From contig NC_081861.1 in assembly GCF_963259705.1 (NCBI RefSeq), positions 68,181,623-68,245,622 on the forward strand: 64,000 nt of DNA, given 5' to 3'. This document shows positions 46,631 through 57,276 of this stretch, one piece after another. How positions within the stretch are numbered: position 1 is the stretch's first letter; the number at the start of each line of letters is the position of its first letter. Under the pieces are notes generated by a model. It was not told the origin of the DNA. It saw only the letters and a list, made by a program, of their open reading frames with translations, and did not search any database. Source of the DNA: Myotis daubentonii (Eukaryota > Chordata > Mammalia > Chiroptera > Vespertilionidae). The translations under genes were made by a program, and so were the position numbers.

Positions 46631-46758
46631 TATATCTATATCTATATCTATATCTATATCTATATCTATATCTATATCTATATCTATATCATCAATATCT
46701 ATATCTATATCTATATCTATATCTATATCTATATCTATATCTATCTATCTATCTATCT

Positions 46759-46815
<57 letters not shown>
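46631..46815. repeat. (TATCTA)n/(TA)n compound microsatellite
   Basis: Hexamer TATCTA runs with an interruption near 46690, a short (ATCT)n, then (TA)n. The Tyr/Leu-rich open frame over it is an artefact. Confidence 0.97.
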
Positions 46816-46818
<3 letters not shown>

Positions 46819-47540
46819 AAGTTTAGAATAGAAGTGTAATTGCATCAACTGTTTGGATGAGATAAGAGTCATAAATTCTAATGAAAGCTTTATATATTTA
46901 GCATATGAATTTCAATGTATCAGTTGTTGAGTTAATCATGGACAGTACCAAATGGCTTCTAAATTATGTACTGACTCTGATGGCATTGAATGAAGAAAAG
47001 CAATGACTTTCACTAATTGCTGGGGGGGGGGAGAATGAAAAACCACCCAATCTATGAAAGATGAATATGCAAAAAGATGAATTTGTAACTACACCTAAAA
47101 ATATTATAAAGCTAAAGATCTGGGAATAGTGTATTTAATATACATAAGAGTGATATTCAAATAAAACTTTAAAATGCTTTCTTTTTTTTATACTGTTTTA
47201 AATAAAATATGTTTCAAAACTTTTTAAAACTTGACTTATTTTACTTAAGATGTAACATCTATTCTTTCTCATACACTCAGAAAAGGGCATAGAGTAAAAA
47301 TGAATATGTATGATTTTATTTCACAACTTCCTCAATACTACACTGCACACAAAGTGAAAGCATCTGTTTCAAGAGATATAGTGGGTGAATTTTAATGCTG
47401 CAAGATGAGACAATGGTAGACATGAGGGCTGATAACACTTTCATGTGGGGTTTAGAGCTTTTATTAAGGGATAAGTAAAGGGATGCATTGTGGTCATGTA
47501 CTCCACCCCAGTTTTGCATAAGTAAATAAAATAACATTTT
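46816..47540. other. Unassigned AT-rich DNA
   Basis: No repeat or gene recognised; a run of nine G lies at about 47023-47031. Confidence 0.4.
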
Positions 47541-47559
47541 AAAAGAAGTATAGAGTCAT

Positions 47560-48733
47560 GCCCGGCCAGGGTGGTTCAGTGGTTGAACATTGACCCATGA
47601 ACCAGGTGGTCACAGTTTGATTCCCATCGCTCATAGCAATATGTTTACAGATACATCTCCTAGAGCAAAGGACGCTAAGGAGAAAATAAACAAATGGGAC
47701 TACATCAAAATAAAAGGTTCTGCACAGCAAAAGAAACCATCAACAAAATGAAAAGGTAGCCTACTGTATGGGAGAACATATTTAGCAATGATACATTTGA
47801 TAAAGGGTTAATATCCAAAATATATAAGGAACTCACACAACTGTACAAAAGGAAGACAAACAGTCCAATTAAAAAAATGGGCAAAGGACCTAGAGACTTC
47901 TCCAAAGTATACATACAGATGGCCAAGAGACATATAAAAAAATGCTCAAAGTCACTAATCATCAGACAGATGCAAATTAAAATGACAAAGTGGTAACACG
48001 TCACACCTGTCAGAATGGCTACTATCAACAAATGACAAGTGGTGGCAAGGATGTGACGAGAAGGGAACCCTAGTTACCCTATTGGAGGGAATGCAGACGG
48101 GTACAGCCACTATGGAAAACAGTATGGAGTTTCCTCAAAAGATTAAATATGGAACTGCCATTTGACCCAGTGATCCCATTCTAGGAATATTTCCTAAGAG
48201 ACTGGAAATAGGTTTCAGAAAGAATTTATGCACCCCTATGTTCATAGCAGCACAATTTACAATAGCTAAGATCTGGAAACAGCCCAAGTGCTCATCAGTA
48301 GATGAGTGGATAAAAAACTGTAGTACTTTATACCATGGAATACTATGCAGCAGTAAAAAAGAAGGATCTCTTAACCTTTGAGACAGCATGGAAGGACTTG
48401 GAGAGTATTATGCTAAGTGAAATAAGCCAGTCAAAGACAAGTATCACATAATATCACTCATATGTGGAATCTAATGAACAAAATAAACTGATGAACAAAA
48501 TAGATCCATAGACAAAGAAGCATGGTACAAACTGTGGAATCTCAGGGGGAAGTTAGGTGACTATGTGGGAAGAGATCAACCAAAGAACTTGTATGCATAT
48601 ATGCATGACCCATGGACACAGAATATAGGTTGGTGAAGGTCTGGGGCAGGGGACAGGGGCAGGCTTGAAGGAGTCAATAGGGGAACAAGGGGGTCATAGG
48701 TAATACTTTGAACAATAAAGATTTATTTTAAAA
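47560..48733 (+). mobile_element. Chimeric retroposon: Ves SINE head fused to an L1 3' end
   Basis: 47560-47640 is the 5' part of a Ves SINE (GCCCGGCCAGGGTGGTTCAG, GTTTGATTCCC). Without any tail it switches near 47640 to L1 ORF2, which continues in the same orientation through the 3' UTR to the A-rich tail at about 48733. One pair of imperfect target duplications surrounds the whole: AAGAAGTATAGAGTC (47543-47557) and AAGAAGTAAAGAAGTC (48734-48749). This suggests insertion as one unit. The L1 ORF2 part is broken by stops. Confidence 0.78.
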
Positions 48734-48798
48734 AAGAAGTAAAGAAGTCCAAATTGGAAAGTTCAGTCAATTAGGAACTTATGAAAAAAATACTTTCA

Positions 48799-48865
48799 AG
48801 GGTGGGGGGAAAAAAAAGGAGACATATGTAATACTCTTTGTAATACTTTAAGCAATAAAAAAAAT
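48799..48865 (+). mobile_element. Very short L1 3' UTR fragment
   Basis: GGTGGGGGGAAAAAAAAGG, then 'gacatatgtaatactcttt' and 'actttaagcaataaaaaaaa' match the last about 65 bp of the young L1s here. A possible short repeat CTTTCAA flanks it (about 48792 and 48892). Confidence 0.65.
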
Positions 48866-49148
48866 ACTACAAAGTTACTGCAAAAAAAAACCCTTTCAAA
48901 ATATTCAGAACATCTGAGTTTTAAAAAGAAAATACCTCTCAAAATTAATTTCTCCAGAATACTCCTACATAAACCAAAAAATAGGATTACAATTTCCTGA
49001 ATTAAGTCTTGGGAGTAGTTCATCATTCATGGCACATATGTCTTTCTGTTTTGCATGAATTCAGAGGACCATGAAACAAAGACTTTTAATTCCCTACATA
49101 ATAGGCATGCCCTTTTATATTATTAGAATACTCTACATTTTATTATGA

Positions 49149-49845
49149 AAAATTAAAAATAAGTTTTCTTCTTTATCCAGTCCTCTATCATGGGACACTG
49201 GTTGTTTCCATGTCTTGGCCACCATGAATAATGCTGCAATGAACATAGGGGTGCATATATTTTTGTGACTACATGATTTCAAGTTTTTCAGGTATACACC
49301 CAGTAGTGGGATTGCTGGGTCATATGGTAGCTCTATTCTTAATTTTTGAGGAATTGCCAGACTGCTTTCCATAGTGGTTGTACCAGTCTACATTCCCACC
49401 AACAGTGAATGAGGGTTCCCCTTTTCCACATCCTCTATAACACTTGTTATTGTTTGTCCTGTTGATAACATATATGCAATGTAATACTTAGCTGTAAAAA
49501 AGGATCAACTAGCACCATTTGTAACAACATGGATGGACCTTGAGAACATTTTGCTACATGAAATAAGTTAGACAGAAAAAGCTAAGAAACCTATGATTTC
49601 ACTCATATGTGGGATATAAAACTGAAACTCATGAACACAAACAGCAGTGTTGTGATTACCAGAGGGAAGGGGGTGGGGAGATAAAAGGGTCCTAATATAA
49701 GGTGGCAGGAGAAGATTTGACTTTGGATTGTGGGCACGCAGTGGTACATAGATCTTATAACATAGAAACTCACACATGAAACCTATATGATCATATTGAC
49801 CAATGTCACCCCAATCAATTTAATAAAATATTTTTTTTTGAAAAA
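49149..49845 (+). mobile_element. Old L1 with 5' inversion
   Basis: 49149-49478 is L1 ORF2 C-terminal sequence in antisense (one frame open 49133-49372 on the minus strand). 49479-49845 continues the same L1 in sense, from the point just after the inverted part, through the ORF2 end (CACCATTTGTAACAACATGG) and the 3' UTR to AATAAAATATTTTTTTTTG. The two pieces abut in L1 coordinates, the pattern left by twin priming. It is an older L1 subfamily than the copies at 1-3356 and 16120-22830. Confidence 0.82.
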
Positions 49846-50233
49846 AGAAAGATATGAGACCAAATTGAAGATCAATGATATGGAAAGATCTAACATGAAA
49901 CCTAAGCAAATGTAAAGACCATAAAACTGTCAAACCACTAAAAACCAGAATAAACATTTGAGTTAATTATGATCATAAACCCAATATGCTTTGATCTTAT
50001 TTGTTTGATTATTTTTAATAAAATTCCTTGAAAATTCACAAAAAATAAATGTTTTCTTTGAATTAAGTCAAACTTCTTATTTTTTTTTCAAATTGGAAAT
50101 AAAAGTAAAAACAATATACTAAGTGTTTTTAAAAAGTGAAATATGTTATTGTGCTAGGAATTGAGGAGATACAAAAGAAACATATACTAGATTAACAAGA
50201 CCTCACAATCCAAGCATGAACATTATATACTCA
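49846..50233. other. Unassigned AT-rich DNA
   Basis: Nothing recognised between the inverted L1 and the Helitron. Confidence 0.4.
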
Positions 50234-50864
50234 CTAGAGCCCCAGTGCACGAAATTTGTGCACTGTGGGGATGGGGGCTCCCCTCAACTCAGTCTGCACC
50301 CTCTCCAATCTAGGACCCCTCGAGGGATGTCTGACTGCCAGTTTAGGCCCGATCCCTGGGATCGGGTCAGGCCTAAACCAGCAGCTGGACATCCCTCTCA
50401 CAATCCAGGACTGCTGCCTCTCAACCACTCACCTGCCTGCCTGCCTGCCTGCCTGATTTCCCCTAACTGCTTCTGCCTGCCAGCTTGATTACCTCCTAAC
50501 CACTCCCCTGCCAGCCTAATTGATGCCTAACTGCTCCCCTGCTGGCTCGGTCTCCCTTAACTGCCCTCCCCTGCTGGCCTGATAGCCCACAACTGCCCTC
50601 CCCTGCCAGCCATCTTGTGGCTGTGGGTGCTACCATCTTTGAGGGCGTGGCAGTCAATTAGCATATTCCCTCCTTATTGGCTGTGGGTGCCATCTTTGAG
50701 GTTGTGATAATCAATTAGCATATTCCCTCCTTATTGGCTGTGGATGCCACCATCTTTCAGGGCGTGACAGCAATTAGCATATTCCCTCCTTATTGGCCGT
50801 GGGCACCGCCATCTTTGCAATGGTGTGAGGGTCAACTAGCATATTCCCTCTTTATTAGATAGGA
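50234..50864 (-). mobile_element. Non-autonomous Helitron with repeated 5' end
   Basis: On the minus strand it runs from TCCTATCTAATAAAGAGGGA at 50864 (host T at 50865) to CTAG at 50234 (host A at 50233), with the terminal hairpin 'gtgcacgaaatttgtgcac'. The 5' portion repeats about four times (see 50621-50864). Short (CTGC)n-like runs occur near 50430-50452. No helicase coding sequence. Confidence 0.93.
50621..50864. repeat. About 59-bp tandem repeats of a Helitron 5' end
   Basis: Four units, each with 'tgtgggtgc', 'catctttgagg' and 'caattagcatattccctcct'. The last part of each unit resembles the Helitron 5' terminus (TAATATGCTAATTG in the element's own orientation). Confidence 0.9.
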
Positions 50865-50958
50865 TGTGTTAAAATATTTGAACAGATCACAGAAGGCTTT
50901 ATAGAAGAAAGGTTCCCAGAAAGACTGAGAGATGAGCAATGTTAAAAATGTCAAATGT

Positions 50959-51130
50959 GAACATGTATGTATATATGCATAACCCATGGACACAGACAGT
51001 AGCGAAGTGAAGGCCTGGGGAGGGGGTGGGAGTAGGGTGGAGAGGGTCAATGAGGGAAAAAAGGGGACATCCATTAATAATAAAGATACATTAAAAGATA
51101 AAGTGAATAAATCATTACAAAAATAAAAGT
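50959..51130 (+). mobile_element. Severely 5'-truncated L1 (3' UTR only)
   Basis: About 170 bp: 'tgcataacccatggacacag', a G-rich stretch, 'aaaaaaggggacatccatta' and an A-rich tail. A perfect 14-bp duplication AAAATGTCAAATGT (50945-50958 and 51131-51144) fixes the boundaries. Confidence 0.9.
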
Positions 51131-51370
51131 AAAATGTCAAATGTAACAGAAATTTCTGGATGTACTAGGCAGAAAATCTTGGACAAATGATAAAAGGGTT
51201 TTATTATAGTTGGTAGGTAAAGATAACAGATTATAGAAGGGAATGTGTAATGAGAAGATTCAGTAAATAGGGGGAGATGACTCCTTCAATTTATTACTGA
51301 ACTACAGCAGTATCTACTAAGAAGAAAAGCCTACCTAAGGGGGGTACTTTTTATTTTGTGTTTCCTTTGA

Positions 51371-51587
51371 CATTATATATATCCTAATATGCAAAGTGTC
51401 CCCTCGGGAGTTCGACCGACCAAGAGTTTGATCTCTCACTATGATGTGTGCTGACCACTAGGGGGCAGCGTGGAACAAAGGAAGGCCCAGGCTGGCGGCT
51501 GGCAGCCAAGGAAAGGTGGCCCCGGCTGGCAGCCAGCAGCAGCTAGCGTCCCTACCCATGCACGAATTTTGTGCACTGGGCCTCTAG
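51371..51587 (+). mobile_element. Short non-autonomous Helitron
   Basis: Begins near TATATATCCTAATATGCAAA and ends GTGCACTGGGCCTCTAG at 51587, followed by T. The terminal hairpin is 'gcacgaattttgtgc'. The 5' boundary is uncertain by a few bases. The interior contains a CTCF-like motif at 51455-51469 and GGCTGGCAGCC repeats. Confidence 0.87.
51455..51469 (+). promoter_or_regulatory. CTCF-like binding motif inside a Helitron
   Basis: CCACTAGGGGGCAGC matches the CTCF core consensus (CCASYAGRGGGCAS) at every position I can check. CTCF organises chromatin loops; occupancy here is not shown by sequence alone. Confidence 0.6.
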
Positions 51588-52169
51588 TTTTTTAAATAAA
51601 AAGGGAAATGGCATGCAGAAAGAGACTAACAATGTAGACATTTCAATAACTTAAAGAGAATAAATGAGGGACTAGAAAGGAGCTCAAATATATTGTGTTT
51701 ACAAAGATCATTTCTATCTTAGAGTGGTAGAACTTAAAGTAATCTGTGGATAATTCAGTCTTGGAATTTGTGAAAAAAATTTGAACATGGTTGAAAGAGT
51801 TTTGGACATTAGTCTTGAGACCTGGAATAGAAAATTAATAAGAGGAGAATAAAAAGACTTCTGAATAATACCTACAGCTTAATACTATGAATATGTAGTA
51901 ACCTAAATCTTCAGTACAATTTTGAGATTTTTTTTCTCACTAAACAGCGTTCAGTGGCCTGTGGAGAATACAATCTGTGAGGCGGCTACAGTTGGAAACT
52001 GGCACTATAAAAGAGTAAGGAGCCAAGGTTGGCAATGAAGAGATGGGGAGATAAATGTAAGTAGGAAACAATATCATAAGTGGGTAAAATGAAGAAAGAC
52101 TAAGCAATTGGAACACCTAGTGAAGGGAAACCTCAGGTCAACCAGATAGGATAATACAAAGCAGATAAT
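51588..52169. other. Unassigned DNA
   Basis: No repeat or gene recognised. Confidence 0.4.
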
Positions 52170-52184
52170 AAAGTTATAATTATA

Positions 52185-52400
52185 GCCCAGATGGTACAGC
52201 TCAGTGGTTGAATGTCAACCTATGAACCAGGAGGTCATGGTTAGATTCTTGGTCAGGCCACATGCCCAGGTTGCAGGCTCCATACCCAGTGTGGGGTGTG
52301 CAGGAGGCAGTTGATCAATGCTTCTCTCTCATCATTGATGTTTCTACCCCTCTCTCCCTCTTCCTTCCTCTCTGAAATCAATACAAATATATATATTTTT
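52185..52400 (+). mobile_element. Ves SINE
   Basis: GCCCAGATGGTACAGCTCAG head, 'aggaggcagttgatcaatgc', TCTCTCATCATTGATGTTTC and a pyrimidine tract with short A/T tail. Target duplications AAAGTTATAATTATA (52170-52184) and AAAGTTATAATCATA (52401-52415) differ at one base. The head variant (GGTTGAATGTCAACC) resembles that of the chimeric element at 47560. Confidence 0.95.
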
Positions 52401-52415
52401 AAAGTTATAATCATA

Positions 52416-54745
52416 AATATGGAAGACAATGTTTAAAACAATGAAATCCTTGTAATCACATGATAATAAGATCCAGGGAATGCACATATGTACATAGAAG
52501 GGTCACAGAATCAACAAAAACAGCAACAAAAATCAACAAAAAACAAATCAACACAAACAAACATGCAAGACAAAACAGACATTTATCTGTGGTGATGGCT
52601 ACATTAAAGTTAGGTGCTGGCAGAAGTCTTGAATAAGCATAAAAGGAGAATCCAAAGGGATAAAAGTAGAAGTGCCCTTTAAATTATTTGCCACATTTTG
52701 CCACTGACTAAATTTTCAGTCATTACCCACTGAGTTAAATAATGAATCTATTCCAAAGCAAAATACGAAGCTGTTAAGACACTGTAGAAGTATCCAATGT
52801 GCAATGTCCCTGGAAGAGCCTATCTATGGAATGTATGCAGGAAAAAAGGTAAATGGGTTTCCTTGCAGGTGGTAATGCTACATTAGAACTCTTAGTGTGA
52901 TTTAATTTTCTCATAGCATTATTAAAACAAAATTAAACATTTGATAAGAAAACTGGGTAGAATAGAAGAAATGGCATTCACAATTGCTGTAGATTTAGCC
53001 TGATGCATTTATTCCAAAAAGTAATGTATGTAAATAATCCTTCACTTTACAAAGCCAAGGCAGGTGGAAACATCTCTTCAGAAACATACTCTGAGAATTA
53101 CTTTCATTTGTATATAACCTATTAAAATATCTCAATTTGCCATTCCGTGCTCAAACTCTCAAATTATACATGTAGAAGAATTTCTTAAGAAAGGACTTCC
53201 ACACATTTCCGGATTGTTGAGTAGGATAAGGGATGGAGAGGTGCCTTGCAGACACCAGGAAATTGAATTCTTTAATATATGGTTGTTCACACATTTTCAT
53301 TGCCTCTCTCTCCTTCATGTGTAGCCTTGGAGCAAATGATTACTGTACACAAATGACAGGAGTCAGAAGAAGATAAGGCAATGACAGAAAATGACTTTTG
53401 TTTGCTTTGCTACTATAGCTACTCTTTCTGTTACCCACTAGCTCATTCTGAAAGAAGCCACTTTGTAAATTTACCTCAGGCAAACATAAAGAAATAAGAA
53501 ATATACTCCTTTGAGAATCTGTCAGTTCTGTTTCTGTCCTCTTCAGTTTAGCATTTTGGTGAACATACTCTTTAACAAGATTGGTCATTTGTGCAAACCC
53601 TGAGGGCAATTTAGACTTAGACATAGCCAAAAGTGTAGGGATCTTGAAGAAAAACATTTACACAGAAATTTCTAAGTCAGTGCTAACTAAGGGAACCAGT
53701 TTGTGTTTAAACAAGAAATGATTTTTTAAAAATATTAACCAGGTTAAAATGTGTATGTCTCTCTTTTAGTTGAATATAAGCATTGCTTACACTAATTTAT
53801 TCAATCACAGGTTGAATAATGTGTTGAAATTCACCCTGTTCCCAATTTCCCAATTATGTGGTTAAAGAATGAATGAATTATAGAGTGTATCATATGCTTT
53901 TATTCTGCTCCTTGAATGCACTAGCTTTGTGAAATATAAAAGATCTGGTAGGAAGAAGGTAGAAAACAGTGCCTATCTCTGTAACTTAAACTTCTGATTT
54001 GGAATGTAAAAATAGATCCTGTTGGTTGAGACATCTGGAGTCATTTAATTTTAAATACATGGGAAAATCATTGTGAAATTATAGGTGCTTTGATGTTTTA
54101 GAATCTAAAAAACAATAAAGCATGACTTTAGATACTTTATTTTTAGCTAAGGTAATGTATTGCCCCCCCCATTTCTTTTTAATTTTCTTTTCTTTCTTTC
54201 TTTCTTTCTTTCTTTTTTTTTTTTTTTTACAAATGCAAGACCCTTATATTTTTCACTTACTCTGAATTAAACTGAACATGAAAGCTGTATTTTATCATTT
54301 ATATTAACAAAACCCAAATAGGTAAAGTTCAGGAGTTCAAGAGATTAATTCAACTTTTTATGGAAACATTTTCAATAAATCCAAAGTTAATGAACATTCT
54401 GACACAATATATTTAAGGTTTATAGCTTCTTGAATTTAATATCCAAAATACCCTTCAAATGTATACATAAGTGCAATGAACCAAAAATAAAGGACATAGG
54501 AGGACAGACCTGATCTCCTTGGTTTATGTTAACCATATTATATCAGTTCAGGTATATAATGGGTACACACCAGTGAACACTGCTTTATGGTGTGTCTGTA
54601 GCATCATCATAGTTGACAGAAATAAAAATTTGTGAACATCTTATTCTTCCATAAAAATAACATTAAATATATTCAATATAACTACTAATATACAATAAAA
54701 CAATTATTTTGATATAGAAGTATTTGTTTTATGACTTCAAGTTTT
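52416..54745. other. Unassigned DNA
   Basis: No transposon recognised apart from a (TTTC)n/T run at 54183-54228. A 105-codon minus-strand frame (53340-53657) has a mixed, non-repetitive composition but no family I can name. Confidence 0.4.
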
Positions 54746-54769
54746 CCTCTTTTCTTTTTTACAAGAGGA

Positions 54770-55000
54770 CTTCTGGACAGATTGCCTGGTTCAAACCATG
54801 GCTCTTCTACTTGTGAGCACTGTAATCTTAAGCAAGTCACGGTGTTTTATGGTTTACTCATTTGTAAGAAAAAACTTTTAGAGTTAGTGTTAGGACTAAA
54901 TTTGTATATATATATATATATATATATATCTGTATATACACACATACACGTATACACACAGTGCTTGGAACAGAGTAAGCACAATATTAGTAAATTAGTT
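54770..55000 (+). mobile_element. MIR SINE with a microsatellite in it
   Basis: 'gattgcctggttcaaaccat', GGCTCTTCTACTTGTGAGCA, 'cttaagcaagtcac' and 'gtgcttggaacagagtaagc' follow the MIR consensus in order. A (TA)n run at 54904-54930 has expanded inside. Old, eutherian-wide. Confidence 0.8.
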
Positions 55001-55060
55001 TTATTGTTCTTACATTGGTATAGGAAGTTGATAGAGAAAATAAACAAATGTTTATAAGTG

Positions 55061-55448
55061 TACCCTTTTTACTTTTGCTTTGTATTTACCAAACTTAAAT
55101 CAGGTATATTACCTTCCTACAGGCAGCTGAACTCTCCTTGCTTGCAAACAATGAACAAGCACTAAAAAAGTGGAACATGGCCCTATATCAGGGTCTCCTT
55201 TGAACCATCTGACCACAGGGAGAGATTTTTCCTGGTGGATCCCATTGATTATTTATCTTGCTTGTCCAGTTTCTTCTTAAAAGATTTTGCTTATCTCTAC
55301 CTGCCTCTCTTTACCTTAAAAAAGAAACCATTTTTTTTCTGTTAGGTATTAAGACCCTTGCAGATTTCAGAGATCAGAACTCTAGTCTGAATATTGTCTC
55401 TCTCTAAGTTCAGGTTTGCTTTTATTTGAAAAAAAATTATATATATCC
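55061..55448. other. Unassigned DNA
   Basis: Nothing recognised. Confidence 0.35.
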
Positions 55449-55475
55449 ACATACATACATACATACATACATACA
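55449..55475. repeat. (ACAT)n microsatellite
   Basis: About six ACAT/CATA units ending exactly at the Helitron 3' terminus. Confidence 0.9.
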
Positions 55476-55739
55476 CTAGAGGCCTGGTGCACGAAATTGT
55501 GCACAGGTAAGGTCTGGCTGGCCTGCCCCAATCAGGGCCAATCAGGCCTGCCCGGCCAGGGAGAGGGGCCACAGGTGGTTGGCGGACTGGCCCCATCCCT
55601 GATGGGGGAGATGATTTGGGAAGGGGCCAGCTGGAGGGAGGGGCCATAGGCAGTTGGCCAGCCCCGCCCCCTGGTCAAACTCCTGGTTGAACTCCTGGTT
55701 GAGGGGACAATTTGCATATTAGCCTTTTATTATATAGGA
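55476..55739 (-). mobile_element. Non-autonomous Helitron between two microsatellites
   Basis: On the minus strand: TCCTATATAATAAAAGGCTA start at 55739 (host T at 55740) and the GGCCTCTAG terminus at 55476 (host A at 55475); terminal hairpin 'gtgcacgaaattgtgcac'. This is the textbook HeliBat end sequence. 264 bp, GC-rich middle. Confidence 0.95.
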
Positions 55740-55861
55740 TAAATATATAAATATATAAATATATAAATATATAAATATATAAATATATAAATATATAAAT
55801 ATATAAATATATAAATATATAAATATATAAATATATAAATATATGTGTGTGTGTGTGTGTG
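55740..55861. repeat. (AAATATAT)n then (GT)n microsatellite
   Basis: About thirteen 8-bp units directly beside the Helitron 5' end, then nine GT units. Confidence 0.96.
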
Positions 55862-56201
55862 TCCTTCACTCAAAACCACATTTTCCATTGTACTTTATAT
55901 TGTGACATTACTGGTTTAATACTTACTATTGGCATGTTTGATATTAAAATTTCATGACCCAGGTGTTTTCTGAATAGGAAAATGAGTTTACCCCAGAGTG
56001 CCGTATACATAGTCCTTATTTTTGAAACAAAGACATTTTTCTGTTTATAAAACAGCTATACTAGATAAATTTATCAATATTTTTGTTCTTCAAAATCCCA
56101 ATGTTTAAATAACTGAGCATTGGATCTATTTCTAAATTTGTCAGAATGGTTGAGAATGTCATAACATCTAAAATCTGGAGAGCTTCTCTCTTTCACGCAC
56201 G

Positions 56202-56203
<2 letters not shown>

Positions 56204-56252
<49 letters not shown>
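56204..56252. repeat. (CT)n microsatellite
   Basis: About 24 CT units. Confidence 0.97.
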
Positions 56253-56256
<4 letters not shown>

Positions 56257-57237
56257 CATACATTTTACAACCCTTGGTTCCATCCTTTTAATTGAACTCT
56301 TTTATGATCTTTTGCTTTTTGTTAGGAGTTACTTCTCAAAAACTCATCGCTTTAAGGTCACAGTGATAAGATAGTTCAGACAAGCATTTGAAAACTCTCA
56401 GAAAGGTATATTGATTGAAAACAATCTATGCCATTATTTTAGTTTATCTTTCAAACATTTATGAAAATTAATTTGGACATTTATTCATGCTCCATTTTCA
56501 GGTATTTCTCACACTTGATAAAAACATTCAGGGCTAACATATTACTTCTGTCACAGTGTAGAACACCCACTGGCAACTTTTTTTTCAAACAAAATTTGTA
56601 CCCTCAAACTAGACTAGGATAATTCTTAAATATTATACTCATATTTAACCAAAAATACAGTTAAAGTAACATTTTATTTTCTAATATAGACAGCACTTAA
56701 TAATAAATGAATTTAATTTGTAAAATATCTTACATCAAAATTTTACAGGAAACTCATTTCTTTCAACCCCAAAATATGTTGTGGAAACTACAACATAAAT
56801 TCTAGGAAATAAATGTCAATGAGCAGCTGAAAAACTATTTATTTTAGTGTTTTAGTGGTGGTGCACTTTAATTAAGAAACTAAAATTTAACAATATGTGA
56901 AAGATAGTAGAAAACTATAGTTTTCTAAAGAGCCAGATTACTTTAAAATGTCACATGAAAGATGATATTCTAAAGCCCAGTTTTTCAGAGAACATCAATT
57001 TGCTGATTAACCATGTTTAATTTAGTTACAAAATTTTTCCTTGTGACCCTATCAGACATCATCATTCTACATATTCACTAACTTTTGCTGTCACTGCTAA
57101 ATTGTGAATTGATACCAGAATAATTTCTTTTATTGCTAAAATTCATCTTAAAATAACTGTATTACCAGAACATTCACAAAGTGATACTGTCAGCAGTATG
57201 ACATTTTGGCACCCTGGAAAAAGAAAGTGTTGGCGAA

Positions 57238-57276
57238 AAATAAAATAATAAAATAAAATAAAATAAAATAAAATAA
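57238..57276. repeat. (AAAAT)n microsatellite
   Basis: About seven AAAAT pentamers. Confidence 0.9.

Noticed and set aside
46585..46839. Tyr/Leu-rich 84-codon frame
   Set aside because: It is a translation of the TATCTA/TA microsatellite.
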